From Narthecium ossifragum (lineage: Eukaryota; Streptophyta; Magnoliopsida; Dioscoreales; Nartheciaceae), in the NCBI GenBank assembly GCA_963920575.1, contig OY986971.1, positions 1,178,001 through 1,242,000 on the forward strand: a stretch of 64,000 bases of DNA. The letters are read 5' to 3'. Positions within the stretch are counted from its first letter, which is position 1. The number at the start of each line of letters is the position of its first letter. This document shows positions 22,526-31,970 of the stretch, in pieces. A program made the translations under genes and the position numbers. The notes under the pieces were generated by a model that saw only the letters and a list, made by a program, of their open reading frames with translations, did no database searches and was not told the origin of the DNA.

Positions 22526-23859
22526 ATATATATATATATATATCTTAAAAGGAGCAATAACGGTTACAATCGTTTACCTCCTATTAGTTTATTTATATGT
22601 ATATTTTTTTAAGTTAACTTTGTATATTTTTATCATCTTTCCTAAGTTAGTTTTAAATATACATCCTTATAATCATAAGTCAGGAGATTAGTTTTAAATA
22701 TACATACTTATCATCCTTATAAGATCCAAGGTAGTTACTTTTAATGCTCATCATCTGAGTCATAAACTTATACACACATGGCATACACGTGGCATACACG
22801 TGATATAAAATTATAATTAAATAAATAAAAAAAAGGATAATGGCTGATGTGGCGTAAGTTATAATAGAGATAGTGGGGGGCAGACAATTAGCCGTGCCAT
22901 GTGGCACGAACCCACCACCTAGTATATATATATCAACAAAGGCAGAAGAATCCAACATTAACCAAAGAAATTTCAACTCTTTCCTTTTCACCTATGATTC
23001 TTGAACTTATATTCTCATACTTTTTCTCTGCCTTAATCTAGCTATGATATAAAGCTATAGGCCCACTGTATCTAAATACCTTCGCTTTTAAGCACCCTTT
23101 TCCTCTCCTCATATACTATCTTTCCTTGTTTCTCTCCATTCTTGTCTCCTTCTCTGAAAGCCCTAATTCCATTTCGCTTTTAAGTTTAGATTACACTGCC
23201 AAAGGTAAATCAAATACCACTGAATCCCTTAACTGAGAATATCACAGCAAAAACCAAAAGCATTACATAATTAATCACTGAATCATTTACCTGAGAATCA
23301 CAAAACAAATTTCAAAAGCATTACTTCTACAAACATTTTATAAGTGGACAAAAGCAAGTCCATGCATAAGACAGCGGACACTTCGAGAACTTATATTCTA
23401 AACAAACCAGTTTGATTAAGCATCAACTTAGAACACAAAACAAGCACAACATACCTGCTCAAAAGCTCCATAGAAGCCGAGCCATACCAATGCTGCAGCA
23501 GACGGCCAATAAATGTTGGCAAACATAAGCAACAACCAACCTACTCAAGAATGACTAGGTATGCACAGAACACCATACTCTCAAAGCAATTGGGTGGACA
23601 GCAATACATATAATTCGAGCACCTGGAAGGGTTAGAAATACATCATCTTGGACTTGTTCACAAAATTTCCAAGTGATTTGATCGCCAAAAGGTTGATGAC
23701 CCTCTTTCAAACATTCCACGGCAAATTTCTGTGATATTTATGCTTCAAGACAAACCTGTGAGTACAATGACATTAATTGTCCGGCACATAATGAATGCAT
23801 GAATGTAGGACACTCCAAAAAAAAAAAATAATAATAATAATGTAAATTCGTGCCAATGC
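22526..23859. other. Intergenic DNA
   Basis: I see no gene. Short minus-strand frames at 22680-22991 and 23745-23981 are not convincing. An (AAT)n-like run lies at 23822-23841. Confidence 0.45.
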
Positions 23860-23867
23860 ATGCTAAT

Positions 23868-25166
23868 TAGGGGTGGCAATTCGGGTTCGCGGGTCGGGTT
23901 CGGGTCGCGTCGTGTACTGACCCGTTTAATAAAAGCCAAACCCGAACCCGACCCGTTTATTAAACGGGTCCGGTTTCTCAACCCGAACCCGACCCGCCTA
24001 ACCCGTTTATTAAACGGGTCGGGTCGGGTCGAGTTTGGGTCCGGGTCCGTTACTATCTCTATCTCCTATTCTCCCACTCTCGGCTCCCCCCACTCTTCTC
24101 ATCTCCATCGTCCTCATCTCATCCTCCACCTTCAGGCGTCCTCCTTCTCTCTCTAAACCCGACGACCACCACTCCGGCGAAGCCCCAGCTCCGACGGACC
24201 TCCTCACGTGAGGCCTACCACCGCAGTCTCCTCGCGCCGACTGCTCTCCTCGTTGGAAACTCGCCCGAGCTCCTTCTCTTTCTCGGATCCGACGCCATCA
24301 CCACTCAACACCGCCACCTCCGACCTCCCGGGCCCCATCTGACTCCAGATCCGGGTACCCGAGCTTCTTCCAGCCTATTCCCGACCACTTCCCGGCAAGA
24401 TTCGCAGTCGCAAACGTCGTCCCCCTTGTTGGCGACCGTCGTCCCCCTTGTTGGCGATCATCATCCCCGAGGAGGCGCTGGAGGCAAGAGACGTGGGAGG
24501 AGGAGGAGGAGAGAGGGGCGGCTGGCGAGAGGGTTGAGAGAGGAGAACGGAGGAGGAGGCGAGAGGGGCGGTCTGAGGGCGGAGGACTCCGAGGGAGATG
24601 CAGGGAGCTCGGGTGTGCGCCGAGCTCTGTGTGGCGGTCGACGATGATCGGAAGTGGACGGTGCTCGGCTTGGCTCCCGACGTGGACGGAGGCCGGGGAG
24701 GTTGAGCGGCGTCGAGGAAGAGGGGGCGGCGGGGTGCTGGATCCGAGGAGAGGAAGACGGGGGCGGCCGGTGTGGACGGAGGCTGGGGAGGTTGAGCGGC
24801 GTCGAGGAAGATGGGGCGGCGGGGTGCTGGATCCGAGGAGAGGAAGACGGGGCCGGCCGGCGAGAGGGTTGGGAGTTTTGGGACATGGGAGACGAGAACA
24901 GAGGAGAAGGAGAGGAGAGAGGAACATGGGGTGAGTGGGAGTGGGTGACCGGGTGGTTGATTATAGGGGTTTTTTTTTTGTTTTTTTTTATTATTAAACG
25001 GGTAAACGGGTTGACCCGCCTAACCCGCGGGTCAACCCGACCCGACCCGTTTATAAACGGGTCATAAACGGGTCGACCCGTTTATGACCCGAACCCGTTT
25101 ATACCAAACCCAAACCCGTTTATCTCGGGTCGGATTCACGGGTCATGATCCGGATTGCCACCCCTA
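23868..25166. mobile_element. Non-autonomous hAT-type element, 1.3 kb, perfect 8-bp TSD
   Basis: The ends TAGGGGTGGCAATTCGG (23868) and CCGGATTGCCACCCCTA (to 25166) are inverted repeats. ATGCTAAT directly flanks both sides (23860-23867 and 25167-25174), a perfect 8-bp target duplication that identifies the hAT superfamily. The subterminal DNA is packed with short ACCCG/CGGGT repeats (GACCCGTTTA and CGGGTCGGGT) on both ends. The core is GC-rich with no transposase; it contains a tandem repeat at about 24668-24860 and a duplicated CGTCGTCCCCCTTGTTGGCG at about 24413-24452. A decayed relative lies at 30950-31877. Confidence 0.85.
24668..24860 (+). repeat. Two tandem units of about 90-95 bp in the hAT core
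   Basis: The segment GGTTGAGCGGCGTCGAGGAA through GGTGCTGGATCCGAGGAGAG is present twice in direct order (from about 24698 and about 24790) with very few differences. Open frames across both strands here are shadows of this repeat. Confidence 0.75.
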
Positions 25167-25502
25167 ATGCTAATAGCTACAACTTTATATACGGAGAACA
25201 ATGTGTTGTTCCCTCCCTAGATCTCCAAAAAATTAAAAGGTGACTATCTTATCTGACAGCAAGATTTTAAGACTGAAAAGGTCTCAATGATAATTTCAAC
25301 ACCTTTTTACTTGGAATTGAGTGGCGTGACGCTGATGAGAGAGTTTACGTCCCAAAGGGACCCCACAACTCGTCATGTGCCCCGAGTGTAGGATAGTACA
25401 TGTTGGCTTTCCGCACCAATATTAGCCGATGAAAAGGATGACAAAGAAGGAACGAAACAAGACAACTTACTTTGCGGACTGTTTAGCTTCATCGGCCGGG
25501 CC

Positions 25503-26520
25503 AGCTTGGGAAACTGGCAAGGGGAAGCACGGTCGGTGGGGTGGTTAAACTGTCGGAAGTCATCGGTTGGCCCGCGCATCAAATTCTTTCTCTGGAGATT
25601 GTTTCACAGCAATATCTTTACTTCGGAAGCTCTTTGACTGTTGGATTGTGCTCCAGACCCACTATGTTGCATCTGCGGGACTGAAGCGGAGACCCTCGAT
25701 CACCTCTTCTTCACCTGCCCGTTCTCCGCGCAATGTTTGGGTCCGGATGTGCTGAAGCTGGAGTGCGCCTACCTCCGTAGACGATTGTTGGCGGCTCTTC
25801 ACTGCAGCAGCTAGATCGTGACTTGGGGAATGTAAAACGATGGTTGGCTACTCGTTATGGTGGATCTGGAAGCAAAGAAATGATGTCATCTTCAACAACC
25901 AACGCACCTCACCCGAGAAGCTTGCCCTTTTGATAGCCCGCCAGGTTAGAGAATTTTCCCTGTCTTTTCTTCCCAAACTCCCCTCCCCCCCTCCCTCCTC
26001 CTCGACGATGCCAATCCTCCAAACGGATGCCTCGATTCGTGGTGGAGTAGCATGGCTTGGAGCTGCCTTCTTTCCGGATGGAATCTTCGTGGTTTGGACC
26101 TGGAAGGGGCGGTGCCTGGTTAACTTCGTTGTTGAAGCCGAGTTATGGGCGATGGAAAGGGGACTGCGGGAGGATTTTCGCCGTAGGAGTGTTAGAAGCA
26201 TTTGGGAATCTAACTCGCTGCTGGGAATTAGCTACGCCTCCGGCCGTTTCTGCTGGGCTAGGGACCTGGTTGAGATCACGGCTAAATTCCAAAGCGTCTT
26301 CTTCGCACATATACTGAGGGAGTTCAACTCCCTAGCAGATTGCTTGGCTGCCTCCTCTTGGTTTGACGATTCTTTGCTATAACTAACAGCTTGTAGGCTT
26401 GAGTTGTAATCCAGCGGGCATTGCTACCTGGCTGTATATGGTGTGATCGGCCTTTCCCGAGCTGACCACCGGCATCCCCTGTCATTCAGCCCTTGGGCTT
26501 AACTAGTCAAAAAAAAAAAA
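25503..26520 (+). mobile_element. 5'-truncated LINE with 17-bp TSD
   Basis: GCTTCATCGGCCGGGCC (25486-25502) and GCTTCATCAGCCGGGCC (26521-26537) are direct repeats with one mismatch that flank a segment ending in poly-A (26509-26520). The inside encodes the C-terminal part of a plant L1-type LINE: a reverse-transcriptase-associated zinc-binding region (about 25580-25760, frames shifted) and an RNase H domain (25840-26382). The 3' end reads TTGAGTTGTAATCCAGC ... CCTTGGGCTTAACTAGTC plus A-tail. A second, much shorter copy of the same 3' end is at 56863-56993. Confidence 0.85.
25840..26382 (+). pseudogene. LINE RNase H domain (RVT_3 type), inactive
   Basis: A 180-codon frame. It begins within the linker (WWIWKQRNDVIFN, typical of LINE zf-RVT/RNase H linkers). 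It then carries QTDASIRGG (first catalytic Asp), EAELWAMERGL (Glu), WESNSLLG, and HILREFNSLADCLA (late conserved Asp). In active relatives the third motif is ESDS, so the Asp appears replaced by Asn. The upstream zinc-binding segment is readable only in other frames (SNIFTSEAL and CCICGTEAETLDHLFF), showing a frameshift or mis-joining. It is a dead 3' remnant of a retrotransposon, not a host gene. Confidence 0.75.
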
Positions 26521-26711
26521 GCTTCATCAGCCGGGCCTATCTCTTTGGTTCCATAGCTTGATTGGGTGACGTGCTTTATTTTTCTTTGATTCTTCATGCG
26601 TTATTTGTGCTTGACCGTCTCCTGCTTTGTGGTTCTTTATCTCATATGAAGAAACGGCTTCTATTTGTAACTCAGTCTCTTTGAACTTAATTATTCAAAA
26701 AAAAAAAAACA

Positions 26712-27320
26712 GCTACAAAATATATATAATGTTGAAGTTATAATGTTACTACATTAATTGTACAAGTAATTGAACAAGTCTTCTTATTCGGCTCACGAAC
26801 CTCAAAGCCAGCTTTCAAGTCTAATCGACTCGAGACTAAGGATGTATGAGCTTGAGCTCGATTAAGAAACGAGCCGTATTTGTGACTCAAACTCGAGCTC
26901 GAGCCAAGCTACTCGCGATTCGTTTGCAGTCCTACCAAGGTCACGCGGTAGCAAGTGATGAATTATTTGGATGAATAATAGTTTTCCTTTCTAATCAACG
27001 ATTAATTATTCAAGAAAGTTACACATACATAAAATCTTTCATACAACAAACCACAACATATTACATAATACTTACATACATATTAATTAATCCAAGCCGT
27101 CGATGTACAATCGGACGGCTGGGTTTGCTAATGCCCCTCCCGAACCCCATGTGGGGACAGAGCAGTGATATGCATCTTCCCTGTCCCCTACAAGGAGGCC
27201 CTATCAAGAGCTTCTCTCTCACGCAATAAAAACAGAAACAAAAACAAGAACAACGACAACAAGATACAACCGGAGTACCACCATGAAGCACTGTACGTAT
27301 CTAATTACATCCCGGCGCCC
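26712..27320. other. Intergenic DNA with CTCGAG-rich repeat
   Basis: Positions about 26780-26930 contain several CTCGAGC/GAGCTCGA strings (such as AGCTTGAGCTCGATTAAG), a common low-copy MITE-like pattern. Otherwise I see nothing. Confidence 0.35.
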
Positions 27321-27325
27321 GGCGA

Positions 27326-27766
27326 TCAAAGAGCTAGCTGGAGAGAGGCGCCAAGACAGTAGACGGCGATGGTGGCCGCCACGACCATCCCCATGAGGAT
27401 TCGAATGACGCTGGATGATCCCTGGCGAGCGGTGCACATCCCACCCGCCAGTGCTGAATAATAGCCAACAAACACCACCAGCAGCACAAAGGTCACCAAG
27501 GCCATGGCTGCATAGCACTTGTAGAGCGTCGGCTTGTGTTCGGCGTCCGACAACGGGGCCACCGGTGTGAAGGTTTTGGTGACAGCGCAGATGCCCATCA
27601 TCGCCACTAGACTGACGGCGGACTTGGACACCCCGAGTCCGCTGCGTGCCGGATGGGTGGGCTGCAGCGCCAGGGGGGCTAGCGGTGTCTCCTCCGATGC
27701 GGCCGGCGAGGAATATGGGACTCCATTGCTACCGTTCTCGATGTCATGCCCAGGAGTACCCGCCAT
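27326..27766 (-). CDS. Small membrane protein of a local family, copy 3
   Basis: Single-exon gene of 146 residues, nearly identical to copy 2. The N-terminal half is polar (MAGTPGHDIENGSNGVPYSS...TPLAPLALQPTHPARSG) and three hydrophobic segments follow. Between segments two and three sits GGMCTARQGSSS. The start at 27766 has the strong context GCCATGGCG; an upstream in-frame ATG at 27817 is less likely. A TATA box CTATAAATAG lies at 27945-27954, about 180 bp upstream, so of the two close copies this is the one with an intact promoter. The 5' leader (about 27767-27900) is almost the same as in copy 2. I do not recognise the family; the protein is probably an integral membrane protein of unknown role. 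Confidence 0.75.
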   Translation of the reverse strand: MAGTPGHDIENGSNGVPYSSPAASEETPLAPLALQPTHPARSGLGVSKSAVSLVAMMGICAVTKTFTPVAPLSDAEHKPTLYKCYAAMALVTFVLLVVFVGYYSALAGGMCTARQGSSSVIRILMGMVVAATIAVYCLGASLQLAL

Positions 27767-27944
27767 GGCTGCCCCTGTTATGTATATGAGAAACCGATTC
27801 ATAAGAAAGAGATCCAAATTGGTTTAGGACAAAACAAGCTAGAAAAAGCAAAAGCAAAAGTATTTGCTGTATACTACCGATTGACAAGAAAGAGAGATCC
27901 AATTAGGTATCTGTTTATACGCCTTTATCCCTATGCCTTCGCTT

Positions 27945-27954
27945 CTATTTATAG
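27945..27954 (-). promoter_or_regulatory. TATA box of membrane-protein copy 3
   Basis: CTATAAATAG on the minus strand, in a leader conserved with copy 2, where the box is mutated. Confidence 0.5.
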
Positions 27955-28137
27955 AGAACGCCGGGGCCAGTGTGTTGGGGCTTAATCTTGTGGCTTAAAA
28001 AGATCACATCACTCATATCCGAAGACTTTTAACGAGAGAGCTGATTTGAGTTCGCAGTCTGGATCTCCTCCATCGACTACTCTAATATATATATATTACT
28101 TTTTTATTTTATAGTTTTTCTATTTACAACACCCCAT

Positions 28138-28425
28138 ATGGTGCACGGTATGACGGAAGCCGGTTCGGTCTATATGGACAAGTATGTTATTAAACGAAAG
28201 AACATATGGGAGTCTTCTAGCACCCCTAACCTGCACAGAGAACTCATGTCGAACATCATCAAGACTGACTTGCGTAACAGAATGGGTGATGAGTGGATGA
28301 ATGACAGTTTGGTTGTGTATGTTAAAAAAGAGATTTTTAAAACTATTGATGATGAAGTTATTTTACAACGCTTTCGTAATATAAAACCCCGTATGATGCA
28401 ATTATCACGATTAGTGACGATTTAG
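28138..28425 (+). pseudogene. hAT transposase C-terminal fragment (ZMYM1/TTF-like)
   Basis: A 95-codon frame. Its second half, RNRMGDEWMNDSLVVYVKKE and the following FKTIDDEVILQRF, matches the hAT dimerisation region at the C-terminus of plant zinc-finger MYM/TTF-type transposase-like proteins. The catalytic domain and the N-terminal zinc finger are missing. The first 40 residues do not match the family. It is a relic, and might relate to hAT-type elements in the window, although their ends are not nearby. Confidence 0.6.
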
Positions 28426-28578
28426 TTTGTTTATTTTTTTATCATGTATTTTGTTAGTTATTTTTATACCTTGGTATTTTGTGTTAGTGAATGAGCTGGT
28501 CAAAGTACATTATGTATGTAGGCATTCCTACGCCTCTGAGTAAGGCTTGAAATTTTTTTCACCCCTCGTTTATTTAAA

Positions 28579-29128
28579 GGCCAAAAAGCAGCTTAGTACC
28601 CTGTAGTTTTCCAGTTTTGTAGTTTAGTACCACATACTTTAAAAATTATAAAAAAATGCTCCAAGTTACATAATAGTTACAGTTTAGTACCCATCATCCG
28701 ACGCCGTTACATATTTTAAGGCCAAAAAGCACTTTGGCACCTTGTAGTTTAAAAATTTTGCATTTTAGTATCACGTTGTTTAAAAATTACAAAAAAATGG
28801 ATGAAGTTACAAAACTTGGAGCATTTTTAACTTGGAACATTTGTAGTTTAGTACCACGTTGTTTAAAAGTACGTTGGATCCATAATGACCAGTTTTGTAA
28901 CTTTATACATTTTTTTATAATTTTTAAACAACGTGGTACTAAACTGTAAAATTTTTAAACTACAAGGTGCCAAAGTACCTTTTGGCCTTAAAATATATAA
29001 CGGCGTCGGATGATGGGTACTAAACTGCAACTATTATGTAACTTGAAGCATTATTTTATAATTTTGAAAGTACGTGATACTAAATTGTAAAATTGAAAAA
29101 CTACATGGTACTGAAGTGCTTATTGGAC
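28579..29128. mobile_element. Foldback element B, 550 bp, perfect 9-bp TSD
   Basis: The element is almost wholly palindromic, with two arms of about 240 bp around a short centre near 28830-28885. It starts GGCCAAAAAGCAGC and ends GCTTATTGGAC. TTATTTAAA flanks it on both sides (28570-28578 and 29129-29137), a 9-bp target duplication typical of Mutator-like elements. The arms are built from repeated TTTAGTACCAC-type modules and contain CGACGCCGTTA on both sides. An inner pair of GGCCAAAAAGC ends (about 28720 and 28990) repeats the outer terminus, suggesting a doubled or nested structure. Confidence 0.75.
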
Positions 29129-29149
29129 TTATTTAAATTTCTAAATCCA

Positions 29150-29635
29150 TCAATGATGATATAAGAACACGGGATCGAGATAATGATATGATGATGGTAT
29201 GGTGGTGGTACGACCCGAGAACTCTATCTTTGTCATCCATTGGGCTATTTCTTGTGATGTCCAATCAGCTCAAGTTAAAAAAAGGACAATAATAAAAGAG
29301 AAAAATTGATTCGCTCTAGTAAAAAAACAAAAATTGTCATGTAGTTTTGGCAGTTATAGTCAAAGAAACAAAAAAAAAAAGAAAAGAAAAGAATTTGTTA
29401 TACAGTTTTAGGCAAAGAAAGAGACAGTTGAAGATATAAATAGTTGCTAATATTAAAGATAAGAGTAAATTACACTTTTGTAAAATAAGATAACGGACAA
29501 CCAATTTTGTACATTAATATGCGTATTACACGGATTATGGCATGGAAGCCAGGGTTATGGATCCTAGTCTTTTCTGCAATTTATTTTATATAAATCAACC
29601 AGTCATAGGTCTAGACAAAGCACATGCGATCTCAG
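29150..29635 (+). repeat. Family flank block, second copy, without gene
   Basis: Matches 15580-16140 from GGGATCGAGATAATG through CATAGGTCTAGACAAAGCACA. In the first copy the next sequence is the membrane-protein gene; here homology stops at about 29628 and unrelated sequence follows. This is a duplication breakpoint, so a fourth gene copy may have been lost or never copied. Confidence 0.65.
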
Positions 29636-29667
29636 CCAACATCTGGGGCTTCTGGCTGGCCAGGTCC

Positions 29668-29860
29668 TGAGCCTCTGTTTGGTACGGGGTTAAGGGAGGT
29701 TATTCCCGTTTAATTCCATTCCTATTCTTAAACACCGAATATCATCATTACTAGCTTATTCTTATTTTACCTACCACCACTTTATTTTTTCTTATCTTTA
29801 TTTTTTCTAATCCTATTCCTTCTTAACTCCACTTTTTCTAACCCCATATATGGGGGATTC
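29668..29860. mobile_element. MITE related to 10563-10790
   Basis: Begins CTCTGTTTGGTACGGGGTTA and ends TTTTTCTAACCCCATA. The interior is T/C-rich as in the first copy. The right terminus is less well preserved. Confidence 0.45.
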
Positions 29861-30949
29861 GGGGGCAGGAAATAAGCTGCCCGGTTTCCACCATTGGATT
29901 GCCTTGGCAAACATTAAGAGGAGATGGAAGGTCCAGATTCATTGGGAAATTAAATTGTATTATGGAATTAAGTTCATGTCAACTATAATTGCATGGAATT
30001 TAAAGATAGATTTTCAAGATTCATGCATATATAACAGCTTAGGTTATGGGTACATACGACATATAACATGGAATTTAAAGATAGATGTAAAACCTATTTT
30101 ACAAATAAACAATGATAATCATCATGTGAAAATATCTATATTAACCGGCGGTTTATTTAGATTAAAATTAACTATCTATTTTTCACACCCAAACACAATT
30201 TTATCTGTATTAAAAGCTACCCACCATAGTTTTGTTTTATAAACAAGATTTATACCATCTCTTTATTACTCATCGAAACAAGTATTTTTAGGCGTTTTAA
30301 AGATAACATGAAGAGAGAGTTGAGAAAGGATATGATTCTTTAGCATGAAGAGAGAGAGAGATGGAAATGTTTGACAGGTACACTCCTTCTCTCTCTAGAA
30401 AAATAGGCCAATTATTTGAATAGTACTTTTGTTAAATTATATTTAAACATGCTATCTCTCTCATGGTGAACTTAATTAAACATATATATATGGACCTCTC
30501 ACGCGCTAAAGATAGAAAACTGGACCAGCCGGCGAACAATAGTATCGTTACATTTAACAGCTGGTCGTAAGAGCATTCGCAGCATGTTTCCCATCACATT
30601 CTCTATTATTACATTTGAAAATTTTAATTAAAAATCATTACCTAATAAATTCCTTTTCCATGTACTCATTTCCTATATGATTCCCTAGCATGTCCGGAAA
30701 TTAAAAGAGAAGAAAAAAAAAGTTCAAACAAGCATGTATCCTTATACAATTTTTCAATAGAGAGATTGTCGTCAAAGGTCCCTATTTGGTGGAGGGATAA
30801 TTTATTTCAGATTAAGGTGCATCAACTAATGGGATAGAAAAAAAGAGAGTGGTAGTGCTAGGTGGAATAGGGATAAAATAGTAATGATTATTTTTACTAT
30901 TTGAGAATAAGTGTGGGAAAAATAGGGGATAAAGGGCGAGGGGTAGAGG
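29861..30949. other. Intergenic DNA with a decayed inverted MITE
   Basis: No gene is supported; the 130-codon frame at 29850-30242 has no coding character. A repeated GGAATTTAAAGATAGAT occurs at about 29995 and 30070. About 30780-30949 looks like a decayed inverted relative of the 10.6-kb MITE. Confidence 0.4.
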
Positions 30950-31877
30950 TGGCAATTCGGGTTCACATGTCGGATTCAGGTCGGGTCGAGCACCGATATC
31001 TTGATCCAAAGGCCAAACCCGAACCCGACCCGTTTAATAAAAAGGTCTGGTTTATCAATCCGAACCCAACTCATTTATAAACAGATCAACCAGACCCAAC
31101 CCGCTTAACGAGGGCCCCACCCGACACAATATTGTCCGCTTTTAGCTCACACCCATCGAGAGACCGCTCCAAGGCAAGCCCCCGCCGTCCGGGGCAGCCT
31201 AGAGCCCCTGCGGGCTCCGTCCAGGATCCACTTAGGGCCCTCACCCGACACAATATTGTCAGTTTTTGGCTCACCGTAAAAATCCGGGAAAATTTCCTAA
31301 TGAATCACCCATCCCGGAACCGTTCCAACGCAAGCACGCTTAACATTGAAGTTTTCTAGCGGATCACTGCCATCACACTTTAAAACGCGTTGTGTCTTAT
31401 ACGGGTTACTAATATTCTTATTATCTACGTGGGGTTGTTTTCCCGGTTACTTGGTTCGGCCACATGTCCTCCAGGCGAACACCGACACCCAGGTACCCCG
31501 GGTCTCACATTTGCCGTCGTGAGATTATTCCAATCTCTTCCGTGACGTCGCGAGATCTACCGCCGCGACACCGTCCCCCTTGTTGGTGGTCGTCGTCCCC
31601 GAGGAGTTGCCCCTCGCCCTAAGATGGTTCAACCGATTAGATCTGAGCCAGGGTCCGACCAGATTGATCAGATCCCAGCTGATCAGATATGGTCCAGTAC
31701 CATGGATAATTGGATTCACTCGTCTAACCCGTGGGTTAACATGACCCGACCCATTTATTCACGGGTCGTAAACGGATCGACCCGTTTATGACCAGAATCT
31801 GATAACACTAAACCAAAACCGTTTGTTTATTTCGGATGGGGTCGGGTCGGGTCAGATTCGCCCGGTTTGTCACCCAA
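30950..31877. mobile_element. Decayed hAT-type element, relative of 23868-25166
   Basis: The left end GAGGTGGCAATTCGGGTTC and the right end CGGTTTGTCACC are degenerate inverted repeats. Subterminal AACCCGACCCG and CGGGTCGGGTC repeats are present as in the 1.3-kb element. The core also has CCCCCTTGTTGGTGG and CCCCGAGGAG, shared with it. A Cassandra-like segment is inserted in the left half. No clear target duplication remains. Confidence 0.6.
31125..31490 (-). mobile_element. Cassandra-type TRIM remnant with 5S rRNA-like promoter
   Basis: On the minus strand, about 31390-31285 reads CTTCAATGTTAAGCGTGCTT, then GGGATGGGTGATTCATTAGG. This corresponds to the plant 5S rRNA internal control region (box A around GTTAAGCGTGCTTG and box C GGATGGGTGACC) in degenerate form. 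It is followed by GACAATATTGTGTCGGGTG, which is typical of Cassandra LTRs. The GACAATATTGTGTCGGGTG part occurs twice (about 31240 and 31125). Cassandra elements are short non-autonomous LTR retrotransposons with a pol III 5S promoter. It is not a functional 5S gene. Confidence 0.65.
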
Positions 31878-31970
31878 GCAGAGGGGGATGGTAGACACCA
31901 AAACAGGGAACCCCCCACCAAACAGGGGCTAGGGGATTACTCGTTGCACGAACCCCTCTCTCATCTCCAA

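Larger units (their letters stand above)
25193..26711 (+). mobile_element. Outer retroposon with poly-A, host of the LINE
   Basis: AGCTACAACTTTATATA at about 25175-25191 and AGCTACAAAATATATATA after an A13 tail (about 26698-26710) look like a slightly diverged target-site duplication. The enclosed sequence outside the inner LINE (25193-25485 and 26538-26697) is non-coding and ends TTAATTATTC plus poly-A. This suggests an older retroposon into which the LINE at 25503 inserted. The TSD match is imperfect, so confidence is moderate. Confidence 0.4.

Noticed and set aside
24298..24927. 209-codon minus-strand ORF
   Set aside because: Lies in the GC-rich tandem-repeat core of the hAT element; the sequence is Pro/Ser/Arg repeats in several frames.
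31285..31395. A true 5S rRNA gene
   Set aside because: The internal control region is degenerate and is followed by Cassandra-specific sequence, so it is a retroelement promoter remnant.
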